From Rhodococcus sp. HM1 (GTDB taxonomy: Bacteria > Actinomycetota > Actinomycetes > Mycobacteriales > Mycobacteriaceae): DNA of 64,000 nucleotides. The stretch spans positions 1-64,000 of the forward strand of contig NZ_JALPTB010000005.1 in assembly GCF_023218075.1 (NCBI RefSeq), read 5' to 3'. The position numbers and the translations under genes were made by a program. This document shows positions 42,914 through 51,944 of the stretch, piece after piece. The notes below the pieces were generated by a model. It was not told the DNA's origin, made no database searches, and was given only the letters and a program-made list of their open reading frames with translations. Within the stretch, counting starts at the first letter, position 1. Each line of letters starts with the position of its first letter.

Positions 42914-43723
42914 GTGATCAAGACTACAGCAATCACCCCGGCACTGGGAGTAGAGGTCAGCGGAGATGTCGACCTCGAGAACCCCGAGGTGATCGGCAAG
43001 CTGACCGAGGCGCTGAAGTGGCGCGGCGTGCTGCTGTTCCGCGGCCTGAACCTCGACGACGAAGGTCAGCTCGCCTTCAGCCGCAAGCTCGGGCAGCTCG
43101 TCCAGCCGGTCCCCGGCCAGGAGATCTTCACCGTCTCGCTCGACCCGGCGAAGTCGCCGTCGGCCGAATACCTCAAGGGCACCTTCAGCTGGCACATCGA
43201 CGACACCACCAACGACATCCCGGCCAAGGCCACGGTGCTCAGCTGCCGCCATGTCGCCGCCGTCGGCGGTGGCACCGAGTTCGCGAACACCTACGCCGCC
43301 TACGAGAACCTCTCCGAGGCGGAACGCAAGCGCTACGACGGCCTGCGCGTCGTCCACAGCTTCGAGGCCGCGCAGCGCAAGGTCTACCCGGACCCGACCG
43401 AGGACCAGGTCGCGCGCTGGCGTCAGCTCCCGACGCACGAGTCCTCGCTCGTGTGGGAACGACGCGACGGCCGTCGCTCGCTGGTCATCGGCGCCACCGC
43501 CGACCACATCGTCGGCATGGAGCCCGACGAGAGCCGCGCGCTCATCGACGAACTGCAGGACTGGGCCACGCAAGAGCGCTTCTGCTACGCCCACGACTGG
43601 GAAATCGGCGACCTGGTCGTGTGGGACAACACCGGCATGCTGCACCGGGCACTGCCCTACGACCCGTCGTCCGAGCGCCTCATGCGCCGCGTGACCATCG
43701 TCGGGGACGAGGCGTGGCAGTGA
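42914..43723 (+). CDS. TauD/TfdA-family Fe(II)/2-oxoglutarate dioxygenase
   Basis: 269 residues. The iron ligands HxD are in FSWHIDDTTND and the distal His in NTGMLHRALPY, with the 2-oxoglutarate-binding Arg in RLMRRVTIVG, so the site looks intact. Members hydroxylate or cleave small acids and xenobiotics. First gene of the long plus operon running to 51880; its stop overlaps the next SDR start (GTGA). Confidence 0.92.
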   Translation: MIKTTAITPALGVEVSGDVDLENPEVIGKLTEALKWRGVLLFRGLNLDDEGQLAFSRKLGQLVQPVPGQEIFTVSLDPAKSPSAEYLKGTFSWHIDDTTNDIPAKATVLSCRHVAAVGGGTEFANTYAAYENLSEAERKRYDGLRVVHSFEAAQRKVYPDPTEDQVARWRQLPTHESSLVWERRDGRRSLVIGATADHIVGMEPDESRALIDELQDWATQERFCYAHDWEIGDLVVWDNTGMLHRALPYDPSSERLMRRVTIVGDEAWQ

Positions 43724-44451
43724 CAGCAGGAACAGCAGCTTCCACCGCCCGGACCGCCGTCGTCACCGGGGGCGGTTCGGGAATCGGCGCGGCCATCGCC
43801 GAGCGCTTGCGCAACGACGGCCACCGGGTCGCGATCCTGGACATCAATCCGTCCGACGCCAAGTTCTCCTATGTCGCGGACGTGTCCGATCGCGCCTCGG
43901 TCGACGCCGCGCTCGAGGAGGTCCGAAAGGAACTCGGCCCGATCACGATTCTGGTGAATGCGGCGGGCCGGGAACTGTACAAGCGCTTCCACAACATCGA
44001 CATCGAGACCTGGAACCAGATCATCGCGGTCAACTTGAACGGTGTCTTCCACTGCGTCCAGGCGGTGCTCCCCGACATGCGCGAGGCGCAGTGGGGCCGC
44101 ATCGTGAACATCTCGTCGTCGAGTGCGCAGTCCGGGCAGCAGTTCATGACCGCCTACGTCTCGTCCAAGTCCGGTGTCAACGGGCTCACCAAGTCGCTCG
44201 CCCTCGAATACGGCCCCGACGGAATCACCGTCAACGCCGTCCCGCCCGGATTCGTCGATACCCCGATGCTGCGCAACTCCGAAAGCAAGGGCCTGCTCGG
44301 CGGAACCATCGAAGAACACATCCAGCGGACCCCGGTACGCCGGGTGGGCCGCCCGGAGGACATCGCCGCGGCATGCGCATTCCTCGTTTCGGAGGAAGCC
44401 GGCTACATCACCGGCCAGATCCTCGGCGTCAACGGCGGACGCAACACCTGA
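43720..44451 (+). CDS. Short-chain dehydrogenase/reductase
   Basis: 243 residues. NAD(P) motif VVTGGGSGIGAAIAERL, structural NAAG, Ser in VNISSSSAQSG and catalytic YVSSK are visible; the end has the ITGQILGVNGGRNT of FabG-like SDRs. GTG 43720 overlaps the dioxygenase TGA; an in-frame GTG two codons earlier (43714) is possible. It likely oxidises a hydroxyl formed by the preceding dioxygenase or the P450. Confidence 0.92.
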   Translation: MTAGTAASTARTAVVTGGGSGIGAAIAERLRNDGHRVAILDINPSDAKFSYVADVSDRASVDAALEEVRKELGPITILVNAAGRELYKRFHNIDIETWNQIIAVNLNGVFHCVQAVLPDMREAQWGRIVNISSSSAQSGQQFMTAYVSSKSGVNGLTKSLALEYGPDGITVNAVPPGFVDTPMLRNSESKGLLGGTIEEHIQRTPVRRVGRPEDIAAACAFLVSEEAGYITGQILGVNGGRNT

Positions 44452-44503
44452 CCCGACCGTCCGCGAATCTCCCGACAGCGAAAGTTAGCGAAAGGAAACA
44501 ACA

Positions 44504-45364
44504 GTGGGGCGTGTAGAAGGCAAGGTCGCGTTCGTCACCGGTGCCGCTCGCGGGCAGGGCCGCAGCCACGCGGTCCGTCTGGCCGAGGAAGGCGCGGACA
44601 TCATCGCGATCGACCTGTGCGAGGACATCCCGTCCATCGGATACCCGATGGCCACCCCCGAGGACCTCGAGGAGACGGTGCGCCTCGTCGAGAAGCAGGG
44701 CCGCCGCATCGTCGCGGTCAAGGCCGACGTGCGTGTGGCCTCGGAGGTGCGCGCCGCTCTCGAGCAGGGTCTCGCCGAGTTCGGCAAGCTGGATGTCGTT
44801 GTCGCACAGGCCGGTGTCGCCGGAATGAAGGGCGAACCACAAACTCAGGCGTGGTCCGATGTGGTCAATACCAATCTCGTCGGCACGATCAACGCCGTGC
44901 AGGAAGCGTTGCCGCACCTGACCGCCGGCGCATCGATCATCGCGACGGGCTCGACCGCGGCCCTGATGGACGTCGCCAAGGTCGACCAGCCGGGCAAGGA
45001 CCTCGGTGGTGTCGCGTACGTGTACTCGAAGCGTGCGTTGTCACAGTTCATCCACGAACTCGCAACGCATCTGGCGCCCCGCAGCATTCGCGCCAACGTG
45101 CTGCACCCGACCAACTGCAACACCGACATGCTGCAGAGCGAGCCGATGTACCGCTCCTTCCGCCCCGACCTCGAACACCCCACCCGCCAGGACGCGGAGC
45201 CGGCATTCGGTGTGCAGCAGGCCATGCCGATTCCGTACATCGAGCCCCAGGACTCCAGCAACATGGTGCTTTTCCTGGCTTCCGACGAATCACGGTACGT
45301 CACCGGCATGCAGATGCGCGTCGACGGAGGCGGCTACCTGAAGTGGTACGACTACCACATCTGA
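44504..45364 (+). CDS. Mycofactocin-type short-chain dehydrogenase/reductase
   Basis: 286 residues. KVAFVTGAARGQGRSHAVRLAEEGADIIAIDLC and YPMATPEDLEETVRLVEKQGR are diagnostic for mycofactocin-coupled SDRs (tightly bound NAD, electrons to mycofactocin; family knowledge). The catalytic pair is YVYSK. It is a paralogue of the SDR at 30985. The 52-base gap before it has an AAAGGAA ribosome site. None of the mycofactocin synthesis genes lies in this window. Confidence 0.92.
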   Translation: MGRVEGKVAFVTGAARGQGRSHAVRLAEEGADIIAIDLCEDIPSIGYPMATPEDLEETVRLVEKQGRRIVAVKADVRVASEVRAALEQGLAEFGKLDVVVAQAGVAGMKGEPQTQAWSDVVNTNLVGTINAVQEALPHLTAGASIIATGSTAALMDVAKVDQPGKDLGGVAYVYSKRALSQFIHELATHLAPRSIRANVLHPTNCNTDMLQSEPMYRSFRPDLEHPTRQDAEPAFGVQQAMPIPYIEPQDSSNMVLFLASDESRYVTGMQMRVDGGGYLKWYDYHI

Positions 45365-45455
45365 TCCCGAATCCTGTCGCTGCTACCGTCCCCGGAGGAT
45401 TCCGGCGAAAGGGATCCGAACCACCCCGGCTACAACGGAAGTCTGGAGGAGAATT

Positions 45456-45647
45456 TTGAAGGTCCGCGTCGATCCCGACAAGTGCCAGGGCCACACGCTC
45501 TGCGCCATGGCCGCACCGGACGTCTTCGAGCTCAGTGAGATCGACGGTCACGCGTCGGTCGCGAACGAAGAGGTGCCCGCCGACCAGGAGGAAGCGGTGA
45601 AGGAGGCCGCCCGCTCGTGCCCCGAGCAGGCGATCACCATTTTCTGA
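45456..45647 (+). CDS. Small ferredoxin (3Fe-4S type) for the P450
   Basis: 63 residues from a TTG start with GGAGGAG upstream. The cluster pattern is C-x2-H-x2-C (CQGHTLC) followed by SCP near the end, as in actinobacterial P450 ferredoxins in which His takes the place of the second Cys. It lies 53 bases before the P450 gene and should pass electrons to it. No ferredoxin reductase gene is present in the window. Confidence 0.93.
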   Translation: MKVRVDPDKCQGHTLCAMAAPDVFELSEIDGHASVANEEVPADQEEAVKEAARSCPEQAITIF

Positions 45648-45700
45648 TCTGCCGTTTCGAACAGCCCCCCAAAGCTCGACGTGCAAGAGAGGACAACGCC

Positions 45701-47068
45701 GTGAGCGTTGACGACGTCGTCACCGACGACAGCCGCAAGGCGAACAGATTCGATTTCGACCGCCATGCCGCCGACTACCGAGACAACTTCCTGCCGATCA
45801 CGCAGGAGATGCACGCCAAGTGTCCGATGGCGTGGTCCGAGACCCACGGTGGCCACTGGGTGGCCGCCGGCAGCAAGGAGGTGTTCGCGCTCGCCCGCTC
45901 GGCAGACGTGTCCACCGACCACGACATCCACGGAAAACGCCGTGGCTACAAGGGAATCGCGATCCCGACGATGGAACGTGCGTCGGGCGTGCGCGGCGGC
46001 ATCCTGGAGATGGACGACCCCGAGCACCACGAGTTCCGCGCCCTGCTCAACCCCTACCTGTCCCCCGCTGCGGTCAAGCGGTGGACGCCGTTCATCGACG
46101 AGATCGTGCGGGCCAGCATCGACGAGAAGATCGAGACCGGCCGCATCGACTTCGTCGACGACCTGGCGAACATCGTGCCCGCCGTGCTCACCCTGGCGAT
46201 GATGGGCATCCCCATCGCCAAGTGGACCATCTACAACGAACCGGTCCACGCCGCGGTCTACACGCCGCCGGACTCGCCGGACATCCCGCGCATCGCCGAG
46301 ATGCACCGGACGATGGGCATCGACCTGCTCACCAACCTGTTCGAGATCCGGGAGAATCCCCGTCCCGGCCTGATCAACGCGCTCGCCCAGGCCACCGTGC
46401 TCGGCGAGAAGCCCGACGACATGGAGTTGCTCGGCATCCTGAGCCTGCTCATCGGCGGCGGCTTCGACACCACGACGGCGCTGACCGCCCACTCGCTCGA
46501 ATGGCTCGCGCACAATCCCGACAAGCGCACGATCCTCAGCGAACAGCGTGACACGCTGCTCGATTCGGCGACCGAGGAGTTCCTGCGGTACTTCACACCC
46601 GCACCGGGTGACGGCCGCACGTTCTCGGCGGACTGCTCGTTCGACGGCACCGAATTCAAGGAAGGCGAGCGCCTCTGGCTGTCCTGGGCGATGGCCAACC
46701 GCGACCCGGAACTGTTCGACGATCCGAACGAGGTCGACCTGGAGCGTCGCGGAAACCGGCACTTCAGCTTCGGACTCGGCATCCACCGGTGCATCGGCTC
46801 GAACATGGCCCGCCAGGTGTTCAAGCGCATGCTCGTCGCCGTGCTCGACCGCATACCGGACTACAAGTGCGATCCGGCGGAAGCAGTGCACTACGACTCG
46901 ATCGGCGTCATCCAGGGCATGCGGCATCTGCCGGCCACGTTCACGCCCGGACCGCGCCTCGGCGCGGGTCTCGACGAGACGCTCGAGAAGCTCCAGAAGA
47001 TCTGCGACGAGCAGCGTCTCGCGGAGCCCATCACGGTGAAGAGGTCGGAGGCACAGATCGGTGACTGA
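45701..47068 (+). CDS. Cytochrome P450
   Basis: 455-residue soluble monooxygenase. The I-helix oxygen site is GGGFDTTTALT, the K-helix ExxR is in EEFLRYFTP and the heme thiolate Cys364 is in FSFGLGIHRCIG. GTG 45701 (AGAGGA upstream) is the start; earlier in-frame codons overlap the ferredoxin gene. Likely hydroxylates the compound degraded by this operon. It overlaps the next gene by eight bases. Confidence 0.95.
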   Translation: MSVDDVVTDDSRKANRFDFDRHAADYRDNFLPITQEMHAKCPMAWSETHGGHWVAAGSKEVFALARSADVSTDHDIHGKRRGYKGIAIPTMERASGVRGGILEMDDPEHHEFRALLNPYLSPAAVKRWTPFIDEIVRASIDEKIETGRIDFVDDLANIVPAVLTLAMMGIPIAKWTIYNEPVHAAVYTPPDSPDIPRIAEMHRTMGIDLLTNLFEIRENPRPGLINALAQATVLGEKPDDMELLGILSLLIGGGFDTTTALTAHSLEWLAHNPDKRTILSEQRDTLLDSATEEFLRYFTPAPGDGRTFSADCSFDGTEFKEGERLWLSWAMANRDPELFDDPNEVDLERRGNRHFSFGLGIHRCIGSNMARQVFKRMLVAVLDRIPDYKCDPAEAVHYDSIGVIQGMRHLPATFTPGPRLGAGLDETLEKLQKICDEQRLAEPITVKRSEAQIGD

Positions 47069-48764
47069 TTCAGCGGTGGTCGACCCCGAGGACACGGAGA
47101 AGGGCAAGGCGCCGAAATCGGGTCGTCCCCTTCCCCAGGTGACCGAGCAGAACCGGTTCTTCTGGACCGCCGGTGCGGACGGGATCCTGCGCATCCAGGA
47201 ATGCGAATCCTGTTCTGCGCTGATCCATCCGCCGCAACCGGTGTGCCGGTACTGCCGCGGTCACCGGATGGGCGTGCGCGAAGTGTCGGGCACTGCCACG
47301 CTCGCCGGCTTCACGGTCAACCACCGATTCGGTCTCCCCGGCCTGCCGCCGCCCTATGTGGTAGCGCAGGTCGCGATCGACGAGGATCCCCGGGTGCGGT
47401 TGACGACCAACATCGTCGACTGCGATCCGGAGACCCTCGAACTCGGCCAGCGGATGGAGGTCGTCTTCCAGCAGGACGACGACGTCTGGCTGCCGCTGTT
47501 CCGTCCGGCAGCCGAGCAGGTCGCGCCTGCTCGGCTGCCGGCCGACGGGATCGAACCCGAGGACTTCCGGAAGCACGTGCGGCCCATGGCTTCTCGTGAG
47601 AAGTTCGAGGACCGGGTGGCGCTCACCGGAGTCGGGATGTCCGAGATCGGGCGTCGGCTCATGCGCTCCCCACTGGGCCTGACGATCGAGGCGTGCGAAC
47701 GCGCCGTCGCCGACGCCGGTCTCACGCTCGACGACATCGACGGGATCGCCAGCTACCCCGGTGCCGGCCAGGTCGGCGGCTTCGGCGAGGGCGGTGTCCT
47801 GACCGTCGAGGCCGCACTCGGGCTCAACCCGACCTGGCACAACGGCGGCATCGAAACCTTCGGCCCCGGTGGCTCGGTCATCGCCGCGATGATCGCGGTC
47901 TCCAGCGGACTCGCGCGGCACGTGCTGTGCTACCGCACCCTGTGGGAAGCGACCCACGGAGAACTGATGAAGCGCGGCGAGATCCGCCCGTCGGGCGGAC
48001 GCACCACGAGCTGGATGATGCCGTTCGGTGGTATCTCCGCCGCGCACACCCTCGCCCAGAACGCCCAGCGTCATTTCCATCGCTACGGCACCACCCGCGA
48101 GACCCTCGGCTGGATCGCGCTCAACCAGCGCGCCAACGCCGCGCTGAATCCGACGGCGATCTACCGCGATCCGCTGACGATGGACGACTACCTGAACGCG
48201 CGGGCAATCACGACCCCGTTCGGCCTGTACGACTGCGACGTTCCGTGCGACGGTTCGGTCGCGGTGATCGTCTCGGCGGTCGACGCGGCCCGCGATCTGG
48301 CCAAGCCACCCGTGCTCGTCGAGGCGGTGGGTACCCAGATCATCGAGCGGATCGAATGGGACCAGAGCACCCTCACCCACGAACCGCAGGTGCTCGGCCC
48401 CGCCGCCCACCTGTGGTCGCGCACCGACCTGCGGCCCGAGGACGTCGACGTCGCCGAACTCTACGACGGATTCACGTTCAACTGCCTGTCGTGGATCGAG
48501 GCCCTCGGCTTCTGCGGTATCGGCGAGGCCAAGGACTTCCTCGACGGCGGCCACAACATCGCCCGCGACGGCGTGTTGCCGCTCAACACCCACGGCGGTC
48601 AGCTCTCGCACGGCCGCACCCACGGCATGGGACTGATCCACGAGGCCGTCGTGCAGTTGCGCGGTGAAGCCGGAGACCGGCAGGTGGCCGGCGCCCGCGT
48701 CGCGGTCGCCGCGACCGGTGGCCTGTCCCCCGGCGGTGCCATGCTCCTGCGGGCCGACTCGTGA
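47061..48764 (+). CDS. Fused zinc-ribbon/OB-fold (DUF35) and thiolase-like lipid-transfer protein
   Basis: 567 residues. Residues about 30-165 hold a four-Cys zinc ribbon (CESCSALIHPPQPVCRYC) and an OB fold; about 185-565 a thiolase-like domain with LYDGFTFNCLSWIEALGFCG and LPLNTHGGQLSHGRTHG. At the place of the thiolase nucleophile it reads IETFGPGGS, so Cys is replaced and thiolysis is unlikely. Ltp2-type proteins, which pair with a DUF35 protein, are retro-aldolases using Tyr residues (family knowledge); one Tyr (LYDGF) is conserved, but the residue before THG is Arg. Retro-aldol side-chain cleavage is inferred. GTG 47061 overlaps the P450 stop. Confidence 0.87.
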   Translation: MTDSAVVDPEDTEKGKAPKSGRPLPQVTEQNRFFWTAGADGILRIQECESCSALIHPPQPVCRYCRGHRMGVREVSGTATLAGFTVNHRFGLPGLPPPYVVAQVAIDEDPRVRLTTNIVDCDPETLELGQRMEVVFQQDDDVWLPLFRPAAEQVAPARLPADGIEPEDFRKHVRPMASREKFEDRVALTGVGMSEIGRRLMRSPLGLTIEACERAVADAGLTLDDIDGIASYPGAGQVGGFGEGGVLTVEAALGLNPTWHNGGIETFGPGGSVIAAMIAVSSGLARHVLCYRTLWEATHGELMKRGEIRPSGGRTTSWMMPFGGISAAHTLAQNAQRHFHRYGTTRETLGWIALNQRANAALNPTAIYRDPLTMDDYLNARAITTPFGLYDCDVPCDGSVAVIVSAVDAARDLAKPPVLVEAVGTQIIERIEWDQSTLTHEPQVLGPAAHLWSRTDLRPEDVDVAELYDGFTFNCLSWIEALGFCGIGEAKDFLDGGHNIARDGVLPLNTHGGQLSHGRTHGMGLIHEAVVQLRGEAGDRQVAGARVAVAATGGLSPGGAMLLRADS

Positions 48765-49684
48765 CGACGATCGAATCCGCACCCGCCGCCCGCGTCGCCG
48801 AGATCGACGGTGTTCCGATGTCGGGGCTGCTCGCGGTCGCCGAGCAGCCGCGCGCCGTTGTCGTCGCGCTGCACGGCGGCGCAACGGACTCCGCGTACTT
48901 CGACTGCCCGGGCCATCCCGAACTGTCCCTGCTGCGAACCGGTCCCGCGCGCGGATTCACCGTCCTCGCGCTCGACCGTCCCGGGTACGGCGCCTCCCGC
49001 CCGCACGTGGACGAATTCACCCGGCCCGAGCGGCGGGTCGACGCCGCCCTCGCCGCGATCGACGCGCACCTGGACTCGCTCGATCTCGGTGCCGGGATCT
49101 TCCTGTGGGGCCATTCGCTCGGATGCGAACTCACGATGCGCCTGGCCGTCGAGCCACGCGAACGGTGGCGTCGCGCGGCTCGCCGCGACAGGGGCCTGCT
49201 CGGGATCGCGTTGGCCGGCACCGGCCGCGAGCATCACGCCGACGCCTGCGGAATCCTCGGCACGGAAGCGCAATACGCCGACCCCAAGGGCGTCTACGGG
49301 CTGATCTGGGCGCATCCTGAGATCTATCCGCCGGAACTGGTCGGCGGCGCGCCGATCGCCTCACGCACCCCCTCCTACGAGGCGACGGTGACCGCGTCGT
49401 GGCCGCACACCGAATTCCCGCAGCTCGCCGCACGAGTCGAGGTCCCGGTGCACTTCACCGCCGCCGAACACGAGAGGGTGTGGCGCGGCGACCCGGAGGC
49501 CCTCGACGACATCGCGGCGATCTTCACCGCCGCGCCCCGCGTCGAGCTGCACACGCAACCGGACGCCGGGCACAATCTCGCCCTCGGCTACGCGGCCGCG
49601 TCGTACCACGCGACCGTGCTGTCGTTCGTGCAGGAATGCATCGACAATCGTTCGGCTGACCGAATATCCGATACCACAAAATGA
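48761..49684 (+). CDS. Alpha/beta-hydrolase
   Basis: 307 residues. The nucleophile elbow is FLWGHSLGCEL (GxSxG), the oxyanion strand VVVALHGGATDSAYFDCPGHP, and the C-terminal His lies in PDAGHNLALGYAAASYH. GTG 48761 overlaps the fusion-protein stop (GTGA). It could hydrolyse an ester, lactone or thioester intermediate; the precise substrate is not readable. Confidence 0.9.
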   Translation: MTTIESAPAARVAEIDGVPMSGLLAVAEQPRAVVVALHGGATDSAYFDCPGHPELSLLRTGPARGFTVLALDRPGYGASRPHVDEFTRPERRVDAALAAIDAHLDSLDLGAGIFLWGHSLGCELTMRLAVEPRERWRRAARRDRGLLGIALAGTGREHHADACGILGTEAQYADPKGVYGLIWAHPEIYPPELVGGAPIASRTPSYEATVTASWPHTEFPQLAARVEVPVHFTAAEHERVWRGDPEALDDIAAIFTAAPRVELHTQPDAGHNLALGYAAASYHATVLSFVQECIDNRSADRISDTTK

Positions 49685-49720
49685 TTCGACGGAGCCGCAC
49701 AGCGGCAAGGAGGTGAAGCG

Positions 49721-50227
49721 ATGGACCCCACCGATGTTGCGCTACTCCTGGTGCGTCTGGTGCTCGGTGCGACGATGATCGCGCACGGCGTCAACCACTG
49801 GGTGGGCGGCGGCCGTATCGCCGGTACCGCACGCTGGTTCAGCGGACTGGGCCTGCGCAACGGCACGTTGCAGGCATGGATCAGCGTCGTCGTGGAGATC
49901 GGCGCCGGCGTGCTCGTGATTCTCGGCCTGCTCACTCCCCTCGCATGTGCCGCGGTCATCTCGATCATGCTCGTCGCCGGCCTGCTCGCGCACCGCCCCA
50001 ACGGCTTCTTCGTGTTCAAGGAAGGCTACGAATACGTCCTCGTGCTCGGCGTGGTCGCACTGGCGCTGGCCATGATCGGACCCGGCGAGATCTCGATCGA
50101 TTCGGCCACCGACATCGCGATCGTCGGCTGGTCCGGCGGCGCGATCGCGCTCGGCGTCGGCGTCGTCGCGACCGCGGGTCTGCTCGCCACGTTCTGGCGG
50201 CCGCAGAAGCAGGAAGCCGCAGCATGA
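49721..50227 (+). CDS. DoxX-family membrane protein
   Basis: 168 residues, four hydrophobic helices (LLLVRLVLGATMIAHGVNHW, IEIGAGVLVILGLL-type segments), with the family's N-terminal RLVLGATMIAHG pattern. DoxX-like proteins are found in quinone and redox-linked membrane complexes, often of unknown function. It has an AGGAGG ribosome site and sits inside the catabolic operon, so it may link electron flow to the membrane; this is inference. Confidence 0.88.
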   Translation: MDPTDVALLLVRLVLGATMIAHGVNHWVGGGRIAGTARWFSGLGLRNGTLQAWISVVVEIGAGVLVILGLLTPLACAAVISIMLVAGLLAHRPNGFFVFKEGYEYVLVLGVVALALAMIGPGEISIDSATDIAIVGWSGGAIALGVGVVATAGLLATFWRPQKQEAAA

Positions 50228-50273
50228 CGATCGCACCACTCGGAGTCGTACTGATCGGATCGGAGGAGCACTG

Positions 50274-51092
50274 ATGCGTGTCGGTTTCATCGGGCTCGGC
50301 AGCCAGGGCGGGCCCATGGCGCGCCGGATCGTCGAGTCGGGATACGAGCTGACCCTGTGGGCGCGGCGACCCGAGTCGCTCGAGCCGTACGCGGACACCG
50401 CGGCGAAGACCGCACAGACGCCCGCCGAACTCGCCGCCGCGAGCGACCTCGTCTGCATCTGCGTCGTCGCCGATGACGACGTGCGACAGGTCGTCACCGG
50501 CGAGAACGGCGTGCTGTCGGGCCTGCAGCCCGGCGGAATCATCGCGATCCACAGCACCGTCCATCCCGACACGGTTCGGGAACTCGCCGAGCAGGCGCGC
50601 GAGTCCGGGGTCGCGGTCGTCGATGCCCCGGTCAGCGGCGGCGGCATGGGAGCCGCTGCGGGTACCCTGCTGGTCATGGTCGGGGGCGATACCGAGATCG
50701 TCGAGAAGATCCGGCCGGTCTTCGAGACCTATGCGAATCCCGTGATCCACCTGGGCGACGTCGGAGCCGGGCAGGTTGCCAAGCTCCTCAACAATCTGCT
50801 GTTCACCGCGAATCTCGCAACCTCCGTGACCACGCTGCAACTCGGTGAGTCGCTCGGTGTCGATCCCGCGAAGCTCGGCGAGGTCATCACGCACGGATCG
50901 GCGAACAGCTTCGCGCTCGGCCGGGTCGTGGCGGGCGGCGGCACACTCGACAGCATCGCGAAGCATGCCGGTCCCCTGCTGCGCAAGGACGTCGGACACG
51001 TGGCGGGTCTCGCGGACGCGGCGGGCGCGACGCCCGGCGTGGTGCTCACCGCGGCCGACTCCACCCTCGCCCTGATGGAGCACCCGCGGTGA
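50274..51092 (+). CDS. 3-Hydroxyisobutyrate dehydrogenase-like NAD(P) oxidoreductase
   Basis: 272 residues. Rossmann motif FIGLGSQGGPMARRI, substrate motif VVDAPVSGGGMGAAAGTL and the catalytic Lys in GAGQVAKLLNNLL define the beta-hydroxyacid dehydrogenase family. These enzymes oxidise 3-hydroxyacids or reduce semialdehydes. It is followed by a related gene with a four-base overlap, so the two form a tandem pair that may form a heteromer or act on different isomers. Confidence 0.92.
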   Translation: MRVGFIGLGSQGGPMARRIVESGYELTLWARRPESLEPYADTAAKTAQTPAELAAASDLVCICVVADDDVRQVVTGENGVLSGLQPGGIIAIHSTVHPDTVRELAEQARESGVAVVDAPVSGGGMGAAAGTLLVMVGGDTEIVEKIRPVFETYANPVIHLGDVGAGQVAKLLNNLLFTANLATSVTTLQLGESLGVDPAKLGEVITHGSANSFALGRVVAGGGTLDSIAKHAGPLLRKDVGHVAGLADAAGATPGVVLTAADSTLALMEHPR

Positions 51093-51880
51093 CCCGGGTC
51101 GGATTCATCGGGGCCGGCCGTATGGGCCTGCCTATGGTGCGCAAGCTTGCCGAGGCCGGACACGAGGTCCGCGCGCTGGGCCGATCGTCGGAAACCCGTG
51201 CCGCCCTGACGGGTGCGGGCGTCACCGCGGTGACGGAGGCGTCCGAGACCGGCGTCGGCGCCGAGCTCGTCCTCGTCTGCGTGTTCACCGACGACCAGGT
51301 CCGCGAGGTGTGCCTGAAGAGCGCCCTTCTCGAGAAGATGCCGCGCGGCTCCGTGCTGGCGATCCACACGACCATCAGCCCCCGGACGATCGAACAGATC
51401 CGGGACGACGCGGCGGGCCACGGCATCGACGTGATCGACGCTGCGGTCAGCGGCGGCCCGCACGACATCGCGGCCGGAAGTCTCACGCTGTTCCTCGGAG
51501 GCGACGCCGACGCCGTCGAGCGCGCCACACCCGTACTGCGTAGCTACGGCGATCCGGTACTCCACGTCGGAAAGGCCGGCAACGGGCAACGCGTCAAGCT
51601 GGTCAACAACGCTTTGTTCGCGGCACAGATCGGCCTGATCTCCGAGGCCGTGGCCCTCGGTGCGCAACTCGGCGTCGAGGAATCGGCTCTGCTCCAGGCG
51701 CTTCCGCACGGCAGCTCTGCCAGCAAGGTGATGGGTAACATCGCCGCCCGCGGATCCGTCGCCGGATTCACCAGCGCGGTAAAGGAATTCCTCACCAAGG
51801 ACGTCGCCGTGGTGCGAGATACCGTCGCCGAACTCGGGGGCGATCTCGGAGCCCTCGACGTCGCCATCGACGCAGGCTGA
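51089..51880 (+). CDS. 3-Hydroxyisobutyrate dehydrogenase-like NAD(P) oxidoreductase
   Basis: 263 residues. FIGAGRMGLPMVRKL, IDAAVSGGPHDIAAGSLTLF and the catalytic Lys in GNGQRVKLVNNALFA. Last gene of the plus operon; its GTG overlaps the stop of the preceding paralogue (GTGA) and a very strong terminator follows. Clearly diverged from the neighbour, so not a recent duplication. Confidence 0.92.
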   Translation: MTRVGFIGAGRMGLPMVRKLAEAGHEVRALGRSSETRAALTGAGVTAVTEASETGVGAELVLVCVFTDDQVREVCLKSALLEKMPRGSVLAIHTTISPRTIEQIRDDAAGHGIDVIDAAVSGGPHDIAAGSLTLFLGGDADAVERATPVLRSYGDPVLHVGKAGNGQRVKLVNNALFAAQIGLISEAVALGAQLGVEESALLQALPHGSSASKVMGNIAARGSVAGFTSAVKEFLTKDVAVVRDTVAELGGDLGALDVAIDAG

Positions 51881-51892
51881 GGGGGCCTTCGG

Positions 51893-51942
51893 CCCCGGTG
51901 TGCCTTTGTGGCGGCCCTGACCGCCACAAAGGCACACCGGGG
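51893..51942. terminator. Very strong bidirectional terminator
   Basis: A perfect 22-pair stem (51893-51914 with 51921-51942) and a six-base loop, between the convergent TauD operon and the LuxCE-type operon. A second small hairpin (GGGGCC-TTC-GGCCCC) overlaps its 5' side. Confidence 0.88.
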
Positions 51943-51944
51943 CG

